This document shows positions 1-11,199 of a stretch of DNA of 64,000 nucleotides, piece by piece (the first letter of the stretch is position 1; each line of letters opens with the position of its first letter). The DNA is from Epiperipatus broadwayi (Eukaryota; Onychophora; Udeonychophora; Euonychophora; Peripatidae). A model generated the notes under the pieces. That model did not search any database. It had not been told where the DNA came from and saw only the letters and a program-made list of their open reading frames with translations. The stretch is taken from positions 7,284,030 to 7,348,029 of the forward strand of contig JAQFVV010000055.1 of NCBI GenBank assembly GCA_028023455.1, read 5' to 3'. A program made the translations under genes and the position numbers.

Positions 1-2545
1 CACATCCACGTTATGGATTAATTATACTATATTCAAAGTATACGGCATTTACACATTTGCAGATAAATTGCATGCCAATTACAACATTTTAAGAATGGAT
101 CGATGGATACTTCATCATTCCCAGCTGACACTATTTCTGAGGCCTACTGAAATGATGATGATGATACAGAACATTTATAAGCTTATTTGCCAGGGCGCCA
201 AATTGCAGCTCCAATAAAATATAGAGGTGAAATCTCAATACAATACTCTTAGTAATAATATTTCATGAATGGGTTAATACATAATTAATTTAGAGAACAC
301 TGAGAACGCATTAAAATTGACAATATTAATATCTTTAAGAATTCCAGGCTATTCTCAGCATAATCACATTCACTATGATTAAAGCTACAATTAAATTTTA
401 TTCTAATTATAAAGTTCTATATTCATCTCCACCTTCCTGATCCATCCCTTCATCAATTTCACGTCCATATGTCTATTACACTATTATTTATCTTATCATC
501 AAATTTTACATCTTGCTAGCTCATCTCCTCTCATTCTAATCTCTTCTCAGGGTTTTTCGAACAATTAGGTGTGGAAATCGAATAAGCTGCGATAGGTTAT
601 TGGTGATAAACATTCCTCTCTTGATCGCCTCCAAAGTGAACTCAGTTGTCTTTAATGCAATCTAATATCAATTTACATTAAAGCTGGAATATTTATGCTT
701 ATTAAATCTTTATAAACACATCATAAAACCTAGTCGCAACTATAACCAAATTATATAAAATAAAATGCGTCTAGAGAGGTTTGAGTACAACGGATGGAGA
801 AAGGATTTTATGCCCACCCTCTGCACTCACTATCACTCAATACTATCTCTATTCTCGATTTATATTTAAACAATATTAAATTATTTGGTAATTTTATGCA
901 TTTAAAATTAACCTTTTAAATAGTTTTACTAAATATTAATTACGTACATGATAATTCAAATATTAATAATATTATATTGACGTATGATTGGATTGGAAAT
1001 ATCTAGATAATAATAACCCACAAAAACATGGAGACACACGCAAATTTTTATTTAAAACAAATAACAAATTTTATTTGACAAACTATAATTCAATCAATAC
1101 AAAAAAAAAACATATACATTACATTATATCTACACTTTCTTTTTACCTTAAATATAGTAAATACCAATTTCTTCCCGTTTTCAATGCTTTCCCTTTTTAC
1201 TACAGATATATTTTAGAAAATACGTAATCGATTTTTTCTTTTTTTAATTAAATTTGATAATTTTGTTTAATAAATCTAAAGGTAATATTCCCTTGCAAAT
1301 TTCTTGATCTTATCCGATCATCCTGATTAAATATTCTTTGGCCCTAATCTTTACAACAGAGATATCTTAATAATAGTAAGACTAAGTTATTGCAAATAAA
1401 TTGGCATTAAGATCAAACATCATCCTAGTGCACTCTCTATGTTCATGTTCTTATAACATAATAATATTTTAACAATACTACCTTTCCAGCGAAGTTCTCA
1501 GCTGGCCATGTAAATATTTATTAAATACATTTATATACGCATTGCTTATGCCCAATCATTCGTACGTTTTATTTAACCCTTAACAGTTATTAACCTAATT
1601 ATTTCTGGCTCGTATGCTAAATCCAATCTATAAAAACAATATTCAAATACACCAATTGCACATACATTATCTGCATTCATTCAGACATTAAGTTGAGTTT
1701 GCGACCTGGTATCCAATACTTATAATAATGCTCATCATGGCTATCCTCTCATACACACGTAAGGAATATCAAATATTAATATGAGGCAGGCAGTGACCCG
1801 AATAAGAGAGAACCTTTTCACTAAGGTTAAGATATGCTAGGATTTTTTTTATCGCTAGTCATATAAAAAACATAGGTATGCCAAATACCTCTGGCCATCA
1901 AAACAAGAAACCTTCTTACGGTGTAGAGCATACTTAAAGTGGGAAAACTCTTCCACTGGGTTCAAATACTTTCTGAATATAGCATATATCTCAGTGAGTT
2001 AAACTTCACTGAATTTGTGGAGATCTTTGTCTATCCACACACACACACAGGTCGAAACATCAAATTATACAAGTAAAACTTTCACAACTTTAATATTCTT
2101 GCAAATTAGTGTACTGGAACATGAGCCCATAAATTTTCCAAGCATAAATCAGCTTGTTTCTGGCCTTAAATCTATGATAACAATAATAATAATAAGCAAT
2201 AAGAAATGCGCACAAAATTCTCAAAACTATTTCCAGGCACTTTTATAAAAACAATAAAAATGATGATGATACTCAATAAACAAGCAATTCATTTATAAAT
2301 CTAATCATTCGATAATAACTTCTGATGCTAATAACCCTATCTCTTAATTGTTTTCCTCCCCTTTTTTTTTTAAATTGAGGGAAAAAAAAAAAAAAACATT
2401 GTTTGTAAAGCATTTTAAATAAGGCATATCAGTTCTACCCCAAATAACCACAATAGCGAAAGCATTTAAATAAACATATATAAAATCATATGAAAACAAT
2501 TTCTACCCCCAAAATAATGCAATAGTGATTACATGAATTAATAAT

Positions 2546-2577
<32 letters not shown>

Positions 2578-2640
2578 TGCTATACGTGATATACACTATA
2601 AAGAAAGAAATTCGTTTTTTTTTTTCTATATATATTAAAT
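1..2640. other. AT-rich stretch with no recognisable gene
   Basis: I see no supported gene here. The stretch is A/T-rich with frequent stops in all frames. It holds a short CA run near 2037-2050 and long T and A homopolymers around 2349-2397 and 2547-2578. A GATGAT run near 155-170 could be an old RTE-type LINE tail, but nothing upstream supports that. Confidence 0.6.
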
Positions 2641-2643
2641 GTC

Positions 2644-2994
2644 CTACACACATAAAAAGCGATCATAATAATAATAATAATAAAAATTATACTTATACAA
2701 GTCTTTTAGCAGGTGTTCTTCCAGGTTCCTGATTTCTCCTTTTTTCCTTTTTTTCTTGACCGGTTTATGAGAGCATATAAAGTCCTTGTTGTAAAAAGTT
2801 CTTTTGATAGAGTTCGATTCCTTTTCTCTCATATATACAGTTTCCATTTTGCTGAATGAGTTCCTCATTTCCATATCTAAGTAGATTACCTTTAAACTTT
2901 GTAATTTTCTGCAAGTTTCAGTTAAACAGCCTTCATTTAACTTTTTCACAATATCAGTCTGTTTTTGATTGTCCTTTTCCAATTTTACTTTCAT
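2644..2994 (-). CDS. Unrecognised lysine-rich open frame, possible exon
   Basis: This frame stays open for 116 codons on the minus strand, long for DNA this AT-rich. The first third is charged and heptad-like (starts MKVKLEKDNQKQ) and could form a coiled coil. A basic run (KPVKKKRKKGE) lies in the second half. The last residues come from an ATT/ATA microsatellite (poly-Tyr) and are unlikely to be real protein. An acceptor-like site (TCTACAG) ends at 2996, just before the first ATG, and a GTAATC donor-like site follows AAAG at 2890. The segment 2890-2995 could therefore be a 106-nt exon. No family is recognised and no partner exon was found. A frame of this length is near what chance gives in 64 kb. 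Confidence 0.28.
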   Translation of the reverse strand: MKVKLEKDNQKQTDIVKKLNEGCLTETCRKLQSLKVIYLDMEMRNSFSKMETVYMREKESNSIKRTFYNKDFICSHKPVKKKRKKGEIRNLEEHLLKDLYKYNFYYYYYYDRFLCV

Positions 2995-3000
2995 TCTGTA

Positions 3001-5640
3001 GATTTAAATTGACTTATATATGCATTAAAACTTTTGAGTCTTAAATTTTACTATTTGCATATATATAAACGCTATCAAACTCAAGTTTTAACTTCTGCGG
3101 TTTAAATTTTTATTACATCTGTTGAATAGTCAACTTCTGGAAGGTTCCAAGTGTGTGCCCCCTTAAAATTTACTCACTATACATTGTTATATTTAGTCGA
3201 ATTATTCTGAAGAGACAAAGTATAATAAATATGATTTTCAATTTTATAACACAGTTTTCTTTTAGTCAATCAAGGAAAACTGCTACAGATAAGTTTTAAA
3301 AATACAAGCAAGTTCCCTCTTTTTTCTTTTAACACAGCTTTTATAGAGACGTCCGTTATCTCTATAATTAATTGACATTTCCACCCCCTCTCAATTAAAT
3401 CTAACCTGTTGCCCCTTCAGAAAAACCAGGCATAAATTTCAAGTCAAATAGACAGATTAATTTTACAATCTAACATTTAATTGCCAATTAATTTTTTACA
3501 CTTTGACAGACCAGAATTGACCATTCACCGTTAATGGCCTAAATTAATGGTCCCTTTAAATTCCTTAGTAGGATCTGTGTATTTTAAGGAATGATAATTA
3601 ACTGAGTAAGATAATACACACTAAAATAATCTTACTTTTCCCTTTAATAGTGAAACACAATATATTGCAGCTGTTTCAAACTCAGACTTGACATTAAATT
3701 TGACTGCTAATATTAAACTTATTTAAAAGATTTTAATTTCTTATTTAAAATTGCTTTACATCATGTAAGAAATGATTATTAATTTTACATTGTACCATCA
3801 AGATCTACAATTAAATTATATACACACACACATCGCAGGTATATACTTTTCTTTAAACTTAGATTTTTAATGCCTTAATCTTTATCTATTACAACTATTC
3901 TACCTATATTATTATTTATTTACTTCCATAAATTATTTATTTCTAACCTAGCATAAAATAATGACTATTCATCATCACTATCCTAATGTAGTTTTCAATA
4001 GTCACACATCTTCCTCTTCTCAGTTAACCTACCAACAAATATATAAATCCTGCTTTTCTAATATTTTTTTAATATCAATTTAACCCATAAATTAAAATAA
4101 AACAATCCTCTGGTTATAAACACATTAACAATAAATTTTTAGATTGCTCACTAGTCAAACATATGCAATCCCTTATAAATATGGGTTCAAACTCTGTCTT
4201 GGCTTAAATTTTCTTATTACACAGAAAAAAAAATACATATATTATGAGGAAAATTTGGATAGAACCTTCTCTTTCATAGCTAACTTAAAAAAAATGGAGC
4301 CTTGGACAAATCCAAGGGCTACAGTATATTGATATGAATATTTTCATGTACAAAGATGATTATTTCTGTTTATTTTACTAGAAAGTTTTCTGTATACAGT
4401 TTAAACCCATGTGTAGATTTAACAAATGCCTCAAAGGAACGTCAGCCTGCTTTATATTTTTTTTGTTGTTGCTGTTCAGTGTGACCTTGACTGAAATTTT
4501 TCATTAGAATAGTATATTTTAGCAGATAAATAAAATAGTTTAAAATATAGCTAATGTTTCTATGTGGCAGCTAGTTTTTCTTAAATTATAAGAATAAATA
4601 TATTTTTTTAAATGTTTCATTTTTGTCTATCCATTCCCAAATAGTATTTGGTTGAGGAGTTATAAAATGCTAATTTTTTCTTCAAATTTTTTTTTTCAAA
4701 TTGCATTCGTTGATCTTATTTAAGTCAGACTCATATAAAAATTTTCACAGTTCTAATATATAATTGAGTCCGATTTTTAATCCCCATAACATAAATGAAA
4801 AATCTGAATTAAATAAGATTGTGTATAATACAATTTGGAAAATCGTATTGTAGGGGGGAAAATTGCAATTGTCTATAATTACTCAATCAGTGGCATTTTA
4901 GAATGGAAAAGAAAACAAGAATAAAGAATTTAAAAACAGAATACATTCTTACAATTTAAGGAAGAGAAAGCTTTGACAGAAGTGTTCTTCAAATCATAGT
5001 TTGTTTTTTATTTTTTTCCGAAAAATGATTTGTTCGATCATATAGTCTAATGGAAAATTTTTCAAGCACATTCACTTTGGAATTCAAGGAAGTAGAGCAG
5101 ACCAACATGTATTTCAGGCATTTAACGTATACACAGTTGTATTTGAAATAATCGTGAATAATTGCATATATATTTTATATCGAACAGTTAATATGATATA
5201 GAGAATCAGATGATTGATACTTGAGATCATTAAATACATGCATACTGAAAAAGGATAGTGTAGATTTCCATTGATATTTATGATATGGTAGGGTTAATAT
5301 GACAAATACAGTGATAAAATTATGTATTTACACACATACTTTAACAAGGAAAAGTCAAAACATTTAAAAGCATTTAAATTTTTTCATCATTCCAAAAGAA
5401 AAGTTGTCATACATTCTTCTTTTTATTTCTTCATTGTTACTGAATCAAAGGTATAAAAATTGCTTCCAGAAGACTATATGGGCTTGAGCTGTCTTATGGA
5501 TCAAAAGAACTGTTTTTGATAACACTTTTTTTTTGTAGTGAATTGTTGGTTTCAACTTTTATGTTGATTATGATTTACTGTTAGCAGTAAGTTGTAGTTT
5601 CTGCTAAGTGTTTTGGGGATTTATTTTTATTGCTTTTTTT
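3001..5640. other. AT-rich stretch without a supported gene
   Basis: No convincing exon, RNA gene or intact element was found. A short inverted-repeat candidate lies at 4690-4850 and is listed separately. Confidence 0.55.
4690..4850. repeat. Small inverted-repeat element candidate (about 160 bp)
   Basis: The left arm around 4695-4735 (contains CAAATTGCATTC and GATCTTATTTAAGTCAGA) is matched in reverse complement by 4800-4845 (contains AATCTGAATTAAATAAGAT and ACAATTTGG). The arms are imperfect and the loop is about 60 bp. It may be a miniature DNA transposon. No clear target-site duplication was seen. Confidence 0.35.
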
Positions 5641-5737
5641 TATATTTATTTTCCAACTTTGCTGCGATCTTTTCTTGAATTTCAACTTACTGATATTTTC
5701 TGCTCAAAAAGCTCGGATTAAGATGTGTTTTCAAAAT

Positions 5738-5809
5738 AGTGCGATTAGAAAGGAGCTTATGTGTTAAGACTATAGTGCGATTAGAAAGGAGCTTATGTGT
5801 TAAGACTAT
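5738..5809. repeat. Exact tandem duplication, 2 x 36 bp
   Basis: A 36-bp unit beginning AGTGCGATTAGAAAGGAGCT occurs at 5738-5773 and again, base for base, at 5774-5809. The perfect identity implies a recent duplication or an assembly error. Confidence 0.9.
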
Positions 5810-6170
5810 CACAGATTGAGTAAGAATATCCATGTTATACATATGGAGGCTTAAATGTTTCAAAGTTAGTTTTGTTACAGCATGTTATTGATGATTAATT
5901 ATTGCCTCTTGCTGTTACATTTTAATTTTACCTCATTTATATATATATATATATGTATATAGGTCTGCAAACCTGCATAGATATGTTCTTCTCCATATAT
6001 TAACATAAATTATCCTGTGTTAAAATTGATAAATCTGCTTTAATTTTTTGGATGAGTGTATATATAAATAATTTTTAAAATGTAATTTCTAATTAATGGA
6101 ATATGTACATAGGATAATTTTATAATGCTTCTTACTGAAGTATAAATGGGATCTCAATTTTATGAATTAT

Positions 6171-6840
6171 AAATTTATTTAAACACACATTGATTACGTA
6201 TGTAATATTTACTAAGGCTGTAACCTTAAGAATGTGCGCATAAAAATGCGATAGTAGGGACCTGTACAGGTCTTAACCACAAGCTTACGTTTTGGAAGAA
6301 AAGAGGGGAACCCTTCTTTACTTCAACCTACTTTCTATATAAATAGGTGAAGCTGAAGCGGTTAGATCTGAGAGCGTGAAGCTATTCAATACTTCACTGA
6401 TTAAGTCCACATTTCTTATTACACATTAATACTCACGAAATCTTTCGATTTACAATGAGTCAATGAAAAGATCTTATAGTTAGAAATCTATTACGATAAT
6501 TTAAAGTTGTAATTACAAATTTATTTAAACACACATTGATTACGTAAGTAATATTTATTAAGGCCGTAACCTCAAGAATGTGCGTGTAAAAATGCGATAG
6601 TAGGGACCTCTACAGGTCTTAATCACAAACTTAAGTTTTGGAAGAAAAGAGGGGAACGCTTCTTTACTTCAATGTACTTTCTATATAAATAGGTGAAACT
6701 GAAGCGGTTAGATCTGATAGCGTGAAGCTATTCAATACTTCACTGATTAAGTCCACATTTCTTATTACACATTAATACTCGCGAACTCTTTCGATTTACA
6801 ACGGGTCAATGGAAAGATCTTATAGTTAGAAATCTATTAT
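6171..6840 (+). repeat. 346-bp repeat, two direct tandem copies
   Basis: A unit starting AAATTTATTTAAACACACAT begins at 6171 and again at 6517, giving a 346-bp period. The copies are about 93-95% alike by eye. Each contains a TATA-like TATATAAATAGGTGAA segment and an ACAGGTCTTAA segment. The unit has no long open frame. A third copy lies inverted directly downstream, and a fragment of the same family lies at 54672-54805. Tandem copies plus an inverted copy are typical of Penelope-like element terminal repeats, but a satellite or non-autonomous retroelement is equally possible. Confidence 0.85.
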
Positions 6841-7196
6841 GCGTACATTCTTGAGGTTACAGCCTTAATAAATATTACTTACGTAATCAATGTGCGTTTA
6901 AATAAATTTATAATTACAACTTTAAATTATTGTAAGATCTTTCCATTGACTCGTTGTAAATCGAAAGATTTCGCGAGTATTAATGTGTAATAAGAAATGT
7001 GGACTTAATTAGTGAAGTATTGAATAGCTTCATGCTATCAGATCTAACGCTTCAGCTTCACCTATTTATATAGAAAGTAGGTTGAAGTAAATAAGGGTTT
7101 TCCTCTTTTTTTCCAAAACGTAAGCTTGTGGTTAAGACCTGTAGAGGTCCCTACATTTTTACCACACATTTTTGAGGTTATAGCTTTAGTAAATTT
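6841..7196 (-). repeat. 346-bp repeat, inverted third copy
   Basis: This is the reverse complement of the unit at 6171-6840. It runs across a unit junction: 6841-6909 is the start of one unit and 6910-7196 most of the preceding one. The inverted segment was therefore itself once part of a tandem array. It ends abruptly near 7196, where similarity to the direct copies stops. Confidence 0.82.
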
Positions 7197-7259
7197 TATG
7201 AATTGCAAAGCAATCTTTTTATTCTGTGTTTTGGAAGATGTGATTTTCACTTCTTGAGA

Positions 7260-8280
7260 TTTATAATATCAGTCATTGTTAGTAACTACGGATAACTATT
7301 AGTAGCGCAGTAGCTGGTTGTAAAATCTAACAACAGATACACAAAAAGAAGAGTAAACTTATAAAGAACAGTTGAAGCATCAGGTTATTTGTTTTTGTAA
7401 ACTATGAGAAAATTCAATTATTGATAAAAATAGTAATCATTTCAAAACATTTGCGCATGCGTACATGTACAGTTGTCTAACTTAATTTTTTTTTTCCATC
7501 TTTTGAAAAATAATTGCCAACTAATTAATTGTAATTCCAATATTTTTAAACTTTTCTCAGAAAAATGTAATGCAATATAAATAATACATACAATACGTAT
7601 ACCAAGAAAAACTTGTTTTAATATTTTATAATAAAATTGTTAAATATATCAACATAGTGTGCTGAGCATGCTTTCCACTAACTGGCAGTCATACTTTATT
7701 ATAACTAATAAATTGTCAGTGGGAATTTGTTGCTATGGATGTTTGCTGAGTATCTGTTACATATTAACAAATAAATTTTGTCCTTTTATTAGTGATGGGG
7801 GATGGGATTGGGGGGGGGGGGGTAAATAAAAAAAAATTGCCAAAGATTTATTTTTGGCATAAAAAGTAATGGCTAAAACTTCCTTAGAAAACTTAAGTAA
7901 ATGTCAATTAAAATGATATTAATAATGTTCGATAAATATGTACCATTTTTATATCACTTTGGGTGAAAGTCAAGGGAATGTAAAATGTTTATAAAGAATC
8001 CGACTAAGTAATTATTAACATTAAGTTGGTCAGATGAAAGTTTGACCATAACAGTAAAAAGTTGATGGAGAAAAACATTCTTTAACAATACTTTTGTCAT
8101 TATTAATAATAAATGACCATCAGTTGTCCAGAAAAATGACTAAGCTTCTGAAACATAACTATTCTTATTAATGATCAACCTGTGATATTACTTTAATTGT
8201 TTCTAAATTTTTAATTTAATGATTAATTCTGAAAGTAAGTTAGATATATGTATATTATTTTAATAATTGTTTTTTTATGT
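7260..8280. other. No gene seen; contains a G homopolymer
   Basis: AT-rich non-coding sequence. A run of about 13 G residues lies near 7810-7823, preceded by GATGGGGGATGGGATT. This is unusual for the local composition and could form a G-quadruplex or mark an unreliable stretch of assembly. Confidence 0.55.
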
Positions 8281-8346
8281 CCCGGGCCCGGGGCGACCCC
8301 CCCCCCCCGGCCCTGCAGGCAGGGGGAGGGGCCGCCCCCCCCCCCA
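8281..8346. other. 66-bp almost pure G+C block
   Basis: This block contains only a few A or T residues and sits abruptly between TTTTTTATGT and GTTTGTATTAGG. It has two C12-like runs, a CCCGGGCCCGGGG palindrome and a CCTGCAGGCAGGGGGAGGGG stretch. Open frames across it on both strands are only products of the skewed composition. It may be an assembly or library artefact, or an inserted microsatellite-like sequence. Confidence 0.85.
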
Positions 8347-8616
8347 GTTTGTATTAGGGAAAGTAGAATTTTTATGAAATATACACAAATGTTTGCCAGT
8401 GGGAATAATGACTGGTTCTCTTTCTCTCCAAGTTGTCTGCAGCTCGATACCTGAATCTATGTATGTGTTACATTTCAACATAGTTTAGCTATTCGCCACA
8501 AAATTTTTGAAGTACTATCTTGTCTGTATCATAAGTTATGATATGTGACAATATGTTTCATAACTTAATCCATGATGGAATAACGTACTAACCTTAAATT
8601 TTATTGTAAATGTAGC

Positions 8617-8733
8617 AAAATTGTTACAAAAATGATTGAAATGATGCAAATTGTGAATGGCAGTGAAATCTTGAATTGCAAGAATGTTTTCAAGTGGTTT
8701 GCAAGATTTCATGATGGCAGGGGAGATTATTGA
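8617..8733 (+). pseudogene. Mariner-type helix-turn-helix fragment
   Basis: The plus-strand frame encodes about 38 residues ending in NVFKWFARFHDGRGDY and then a stop. This matches the pattern of the N-terminal helix-turn-helix of mariner-family transposases: a hydrophobic helix, then V-F-x-W-x-x-R-F-x-x-G-R. There is no catalytic DDE or DDD domain nearby and no terminal repeats were recognised, so it is a dead fragment. The match rests on the short motif alone. Confidence 0.45.
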
Positions 8734-9189
8734 AGATGCTCTACAAAAATACAAAGTATACAGTCACATTTTATTTCGTAACTCTCAATCCAGACACAAT
8801 AATGCCTTAAAATTTTTATCGTGAAAAGTTAAAACTATGACGCGTGATCCGGGTACAGTAATATTTTAAAATCGTTGTGGTCTAAAGTTAAAACTATGGT
8901 GCTACTGGCAGCTTGGATAGAGAACTAATTACCTTTGCACCAGGAATACTTTGACTGAGTGTATTTCAATCATTTCTTAAGTAGGAAAAGTATTATGTCA
9001 GATTTAAGAGGTTTTTATAGTTAAATATTTGTTTTTTTTTATGTTGTAAAAGTAAAAATATATTTTTTTCATGCAAAAAGTTTTAATTTTACATTTATTT
9101 ATTGGGGGAAAAAAATTATATAGCAGACAGAAAAAGTAATTTTAAAACTCAACCATTTAGTGACATGATTTTTTTTTTTTTTTTTCAAG

Positions 9190-9344
9190 ATTGCAAGTAA
9201 AATACCCAAACAATTTTTTCTTGGTTTATCTGGAGACAATACATTTCCACAGTTGGAACCATTTTGTCGGTTTCTAAATCACTGTGCAACATCAATGGAT
9301 AAAAATAGCTTTTCAGGAAGTCAAACGGATAAAAATGACGCAAA
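9190..9344 (+). CDS. Penultimate exon of an unrecognised host gene
   Basis: An open 155-nt exon candidate preceded by a long poly-T tract ending TTTCAAG and followed by a consensus donor (AAA then GTAAGT at 9345-9350). It encodes 51 residues starting IASKIPKQFFLGL and containing FPQLEPFCRFLNH. The composition is that of ordinary globular protein, unlike the repeats around it. The exon ends two bases into a codon. The exon at 19164 begins with the one base needed, giving AAG (Lys) across the junction. No upstream exon was confidently found in 1-9189. I do not recognise the protein family. Confidence 0.58.
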
Positions 9345-10097
9345 GTAAGTAACTTGTAATAGAATCTCTGTTTAGTACTTTATTTTAGGAAGCAAGTTTA
9401 TCATTATATCATATTTCTAATTGAATGATCACATGTATCATTTTCTCATGTGCTATTACCTTTTTTTGAACCTAGGTAGGATAAATGTGAACATTTTTTT
9501 ACATTTCAATTAAGATCAGGATTTTTATTTTTGTAGATTCATTATGGCTAATTTAACTAACCATTCAACATTAGTCAGTAAATAGGTATCTGGTTACTTT
9601 AATAATGGAAAATCCTTAAACCCTTATCACCTAATATTTGGTGAGATTTGTATATAATGCCCTTTTTAACTGTTCCTCTATAAAAACTGTTAAAGAGATA
9701 TTTGCCTTACAGGAGGCTATTTTGGGCAAAATAGCACAATTAAATTGAGATTAAATTAACGAAATGTAATTTTCATATTTGTGGCATTCAGTTTACATAA
9801 TATTTTTGTCAGAATAAAACTATTTCTTAACAGATTTAATATTAAAATTAATTTTAAACAATAAAAAGAACGAAAAAAATTGTAAAAATTGGTTAATTTA
9901 TTTAACAAGATAATGCCATCTGCATGTTCTCATGCAATCTGATGGCACTACTATTGCTTTAGATTTTTCTTCAGTAGTTTGTGGTTATCTATAATGTATA
10001 TTTTCCAGTTCACCATTTATTTTTAATGATAGAAATTACAATTAAAATTATTAGTTTAAAAAAAAATTTATAAGATCAGTATTGTACAGATATACAA

Positions 10098-11161
10098 ATA
10101 CTGTATTACTTCGAATATAAGAAGCCGCTGAATTTAAGATGCAGTAGAATTTTAAGCTCGGAAAATTGGGCTAGGGTACAATATCTTCAGGCCATTTGAA
10201 TTGTTAGCAATGTAACATTTTAAGAAAGATTTTTTATATAATTTCTGCAAAACTCATTCAATTTTTTTTTTTTTTTTAAACTGTAAATACTGTAATGCTT
10301 TTTTTTTCAAAAGGAAAAATTAGATTTTGAAATACAGTATGGACATTTAATGTTACCACTAAAAATCTACTTTTTTTGATTAAAAACCTTTTCTAAAATG
10401 CAAGTCAATAATTTGTTAGATTATTAAAGTAAATGAAAGTTTTTTAAATACAAATTTATCTTTATACTTGGCAAAAATAATCTACAATGGTCAACATAAA
10501 ATGTATTTTTGTGATCCAATTACAAATTGCAGCTATATGCCATTGATTTCTTTCTTAATTTTCTTTAGTGTAAAAATAAATTTTTCTATTAAAATCTGAA
10601 TCATTCTTGTAAAATAATTTATATTTTTACAAATATTTTCTGACAAACATTATAAATGTGTAAAAAAAGATTCTAAAACATATGGTTTCACTTTGAAATC
10701 AAAACGAAGATATTAGAACTGTCAAAATTGTTGACAGGCACTCTTTTGTGTAGAGAACGAGAAACAATCAATTAGAGTGAAGGTAGGTTCTTATCTCATT
10801 GTGTTGATTTATTAGTTGTAAAAAAAAAATTTTAAAGGTCATTCAGTACAGTTGTCTCAATAAAATAATAGTAAAATCAGCAAAATAACATATAGCAGTT
10901 TGAGAGAGAGTGAAAGCCATTTATGAAATTAATTCAAAAAATATTGAAATTTAATGTTAAATCTTTTTTTTTTTTTTTGATTAAAAAGATTTAACATGCT
11001 ATTCTACATAGGTCATCGATCATAATACTACGTGCACAGTATAGCATAAAGCAAAGATCCGCAGAAATAAAATATTTTTATCCCCAATTTAAGACATACC
11101 TCTCTTTTATGAATCCAAAATTTGGAAAAAAAAGTGCTTTATATTTGAAGTAATATGGTAT
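10098..11161. mobile_element. Non-autonomous DNA transposon with imperfect TIRs
   Basis: The left end (ATACTGTATTACTTCGAATA at 10098) is matched in reverse complement by the right end (ATTTGAAGTAATATGGTAT ending 11161). Behind each end lies a related subterminal motif resembling AATTTAAGA(T/C)G near 10131 and TTTAAGACAT near 11089. The interior is A/T-rich and non-coding. The superfamily is not assigned. Length is about 1.06 kb. Confidence 0.5.
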
Positions 11162-11199
11162 GAAAATTTCAAAATTTAAAAAAAGCTGACGATGGTACT

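Noticed and set aside
5462-5590. Exon-like segment after CTTCCAG
   Set aside because: A short frame (RLYGLELSYGSKEL) is open, but no donor follows and the frame runs into a hydrophobic low-complexity tail.
6171-6840. Hammerhead ribozyme in the 346-bp repeat
   Set aside because: CTGATTA followed by CGAAA is present, but the required CTGANGA is not, and I could not pair stem I.
8248-8481. Overlapping 68-codon frames on both strands with poly-Pro and poly-Gly
   Set aside because: They span the G+C block, which has no stop codons because of its composition.
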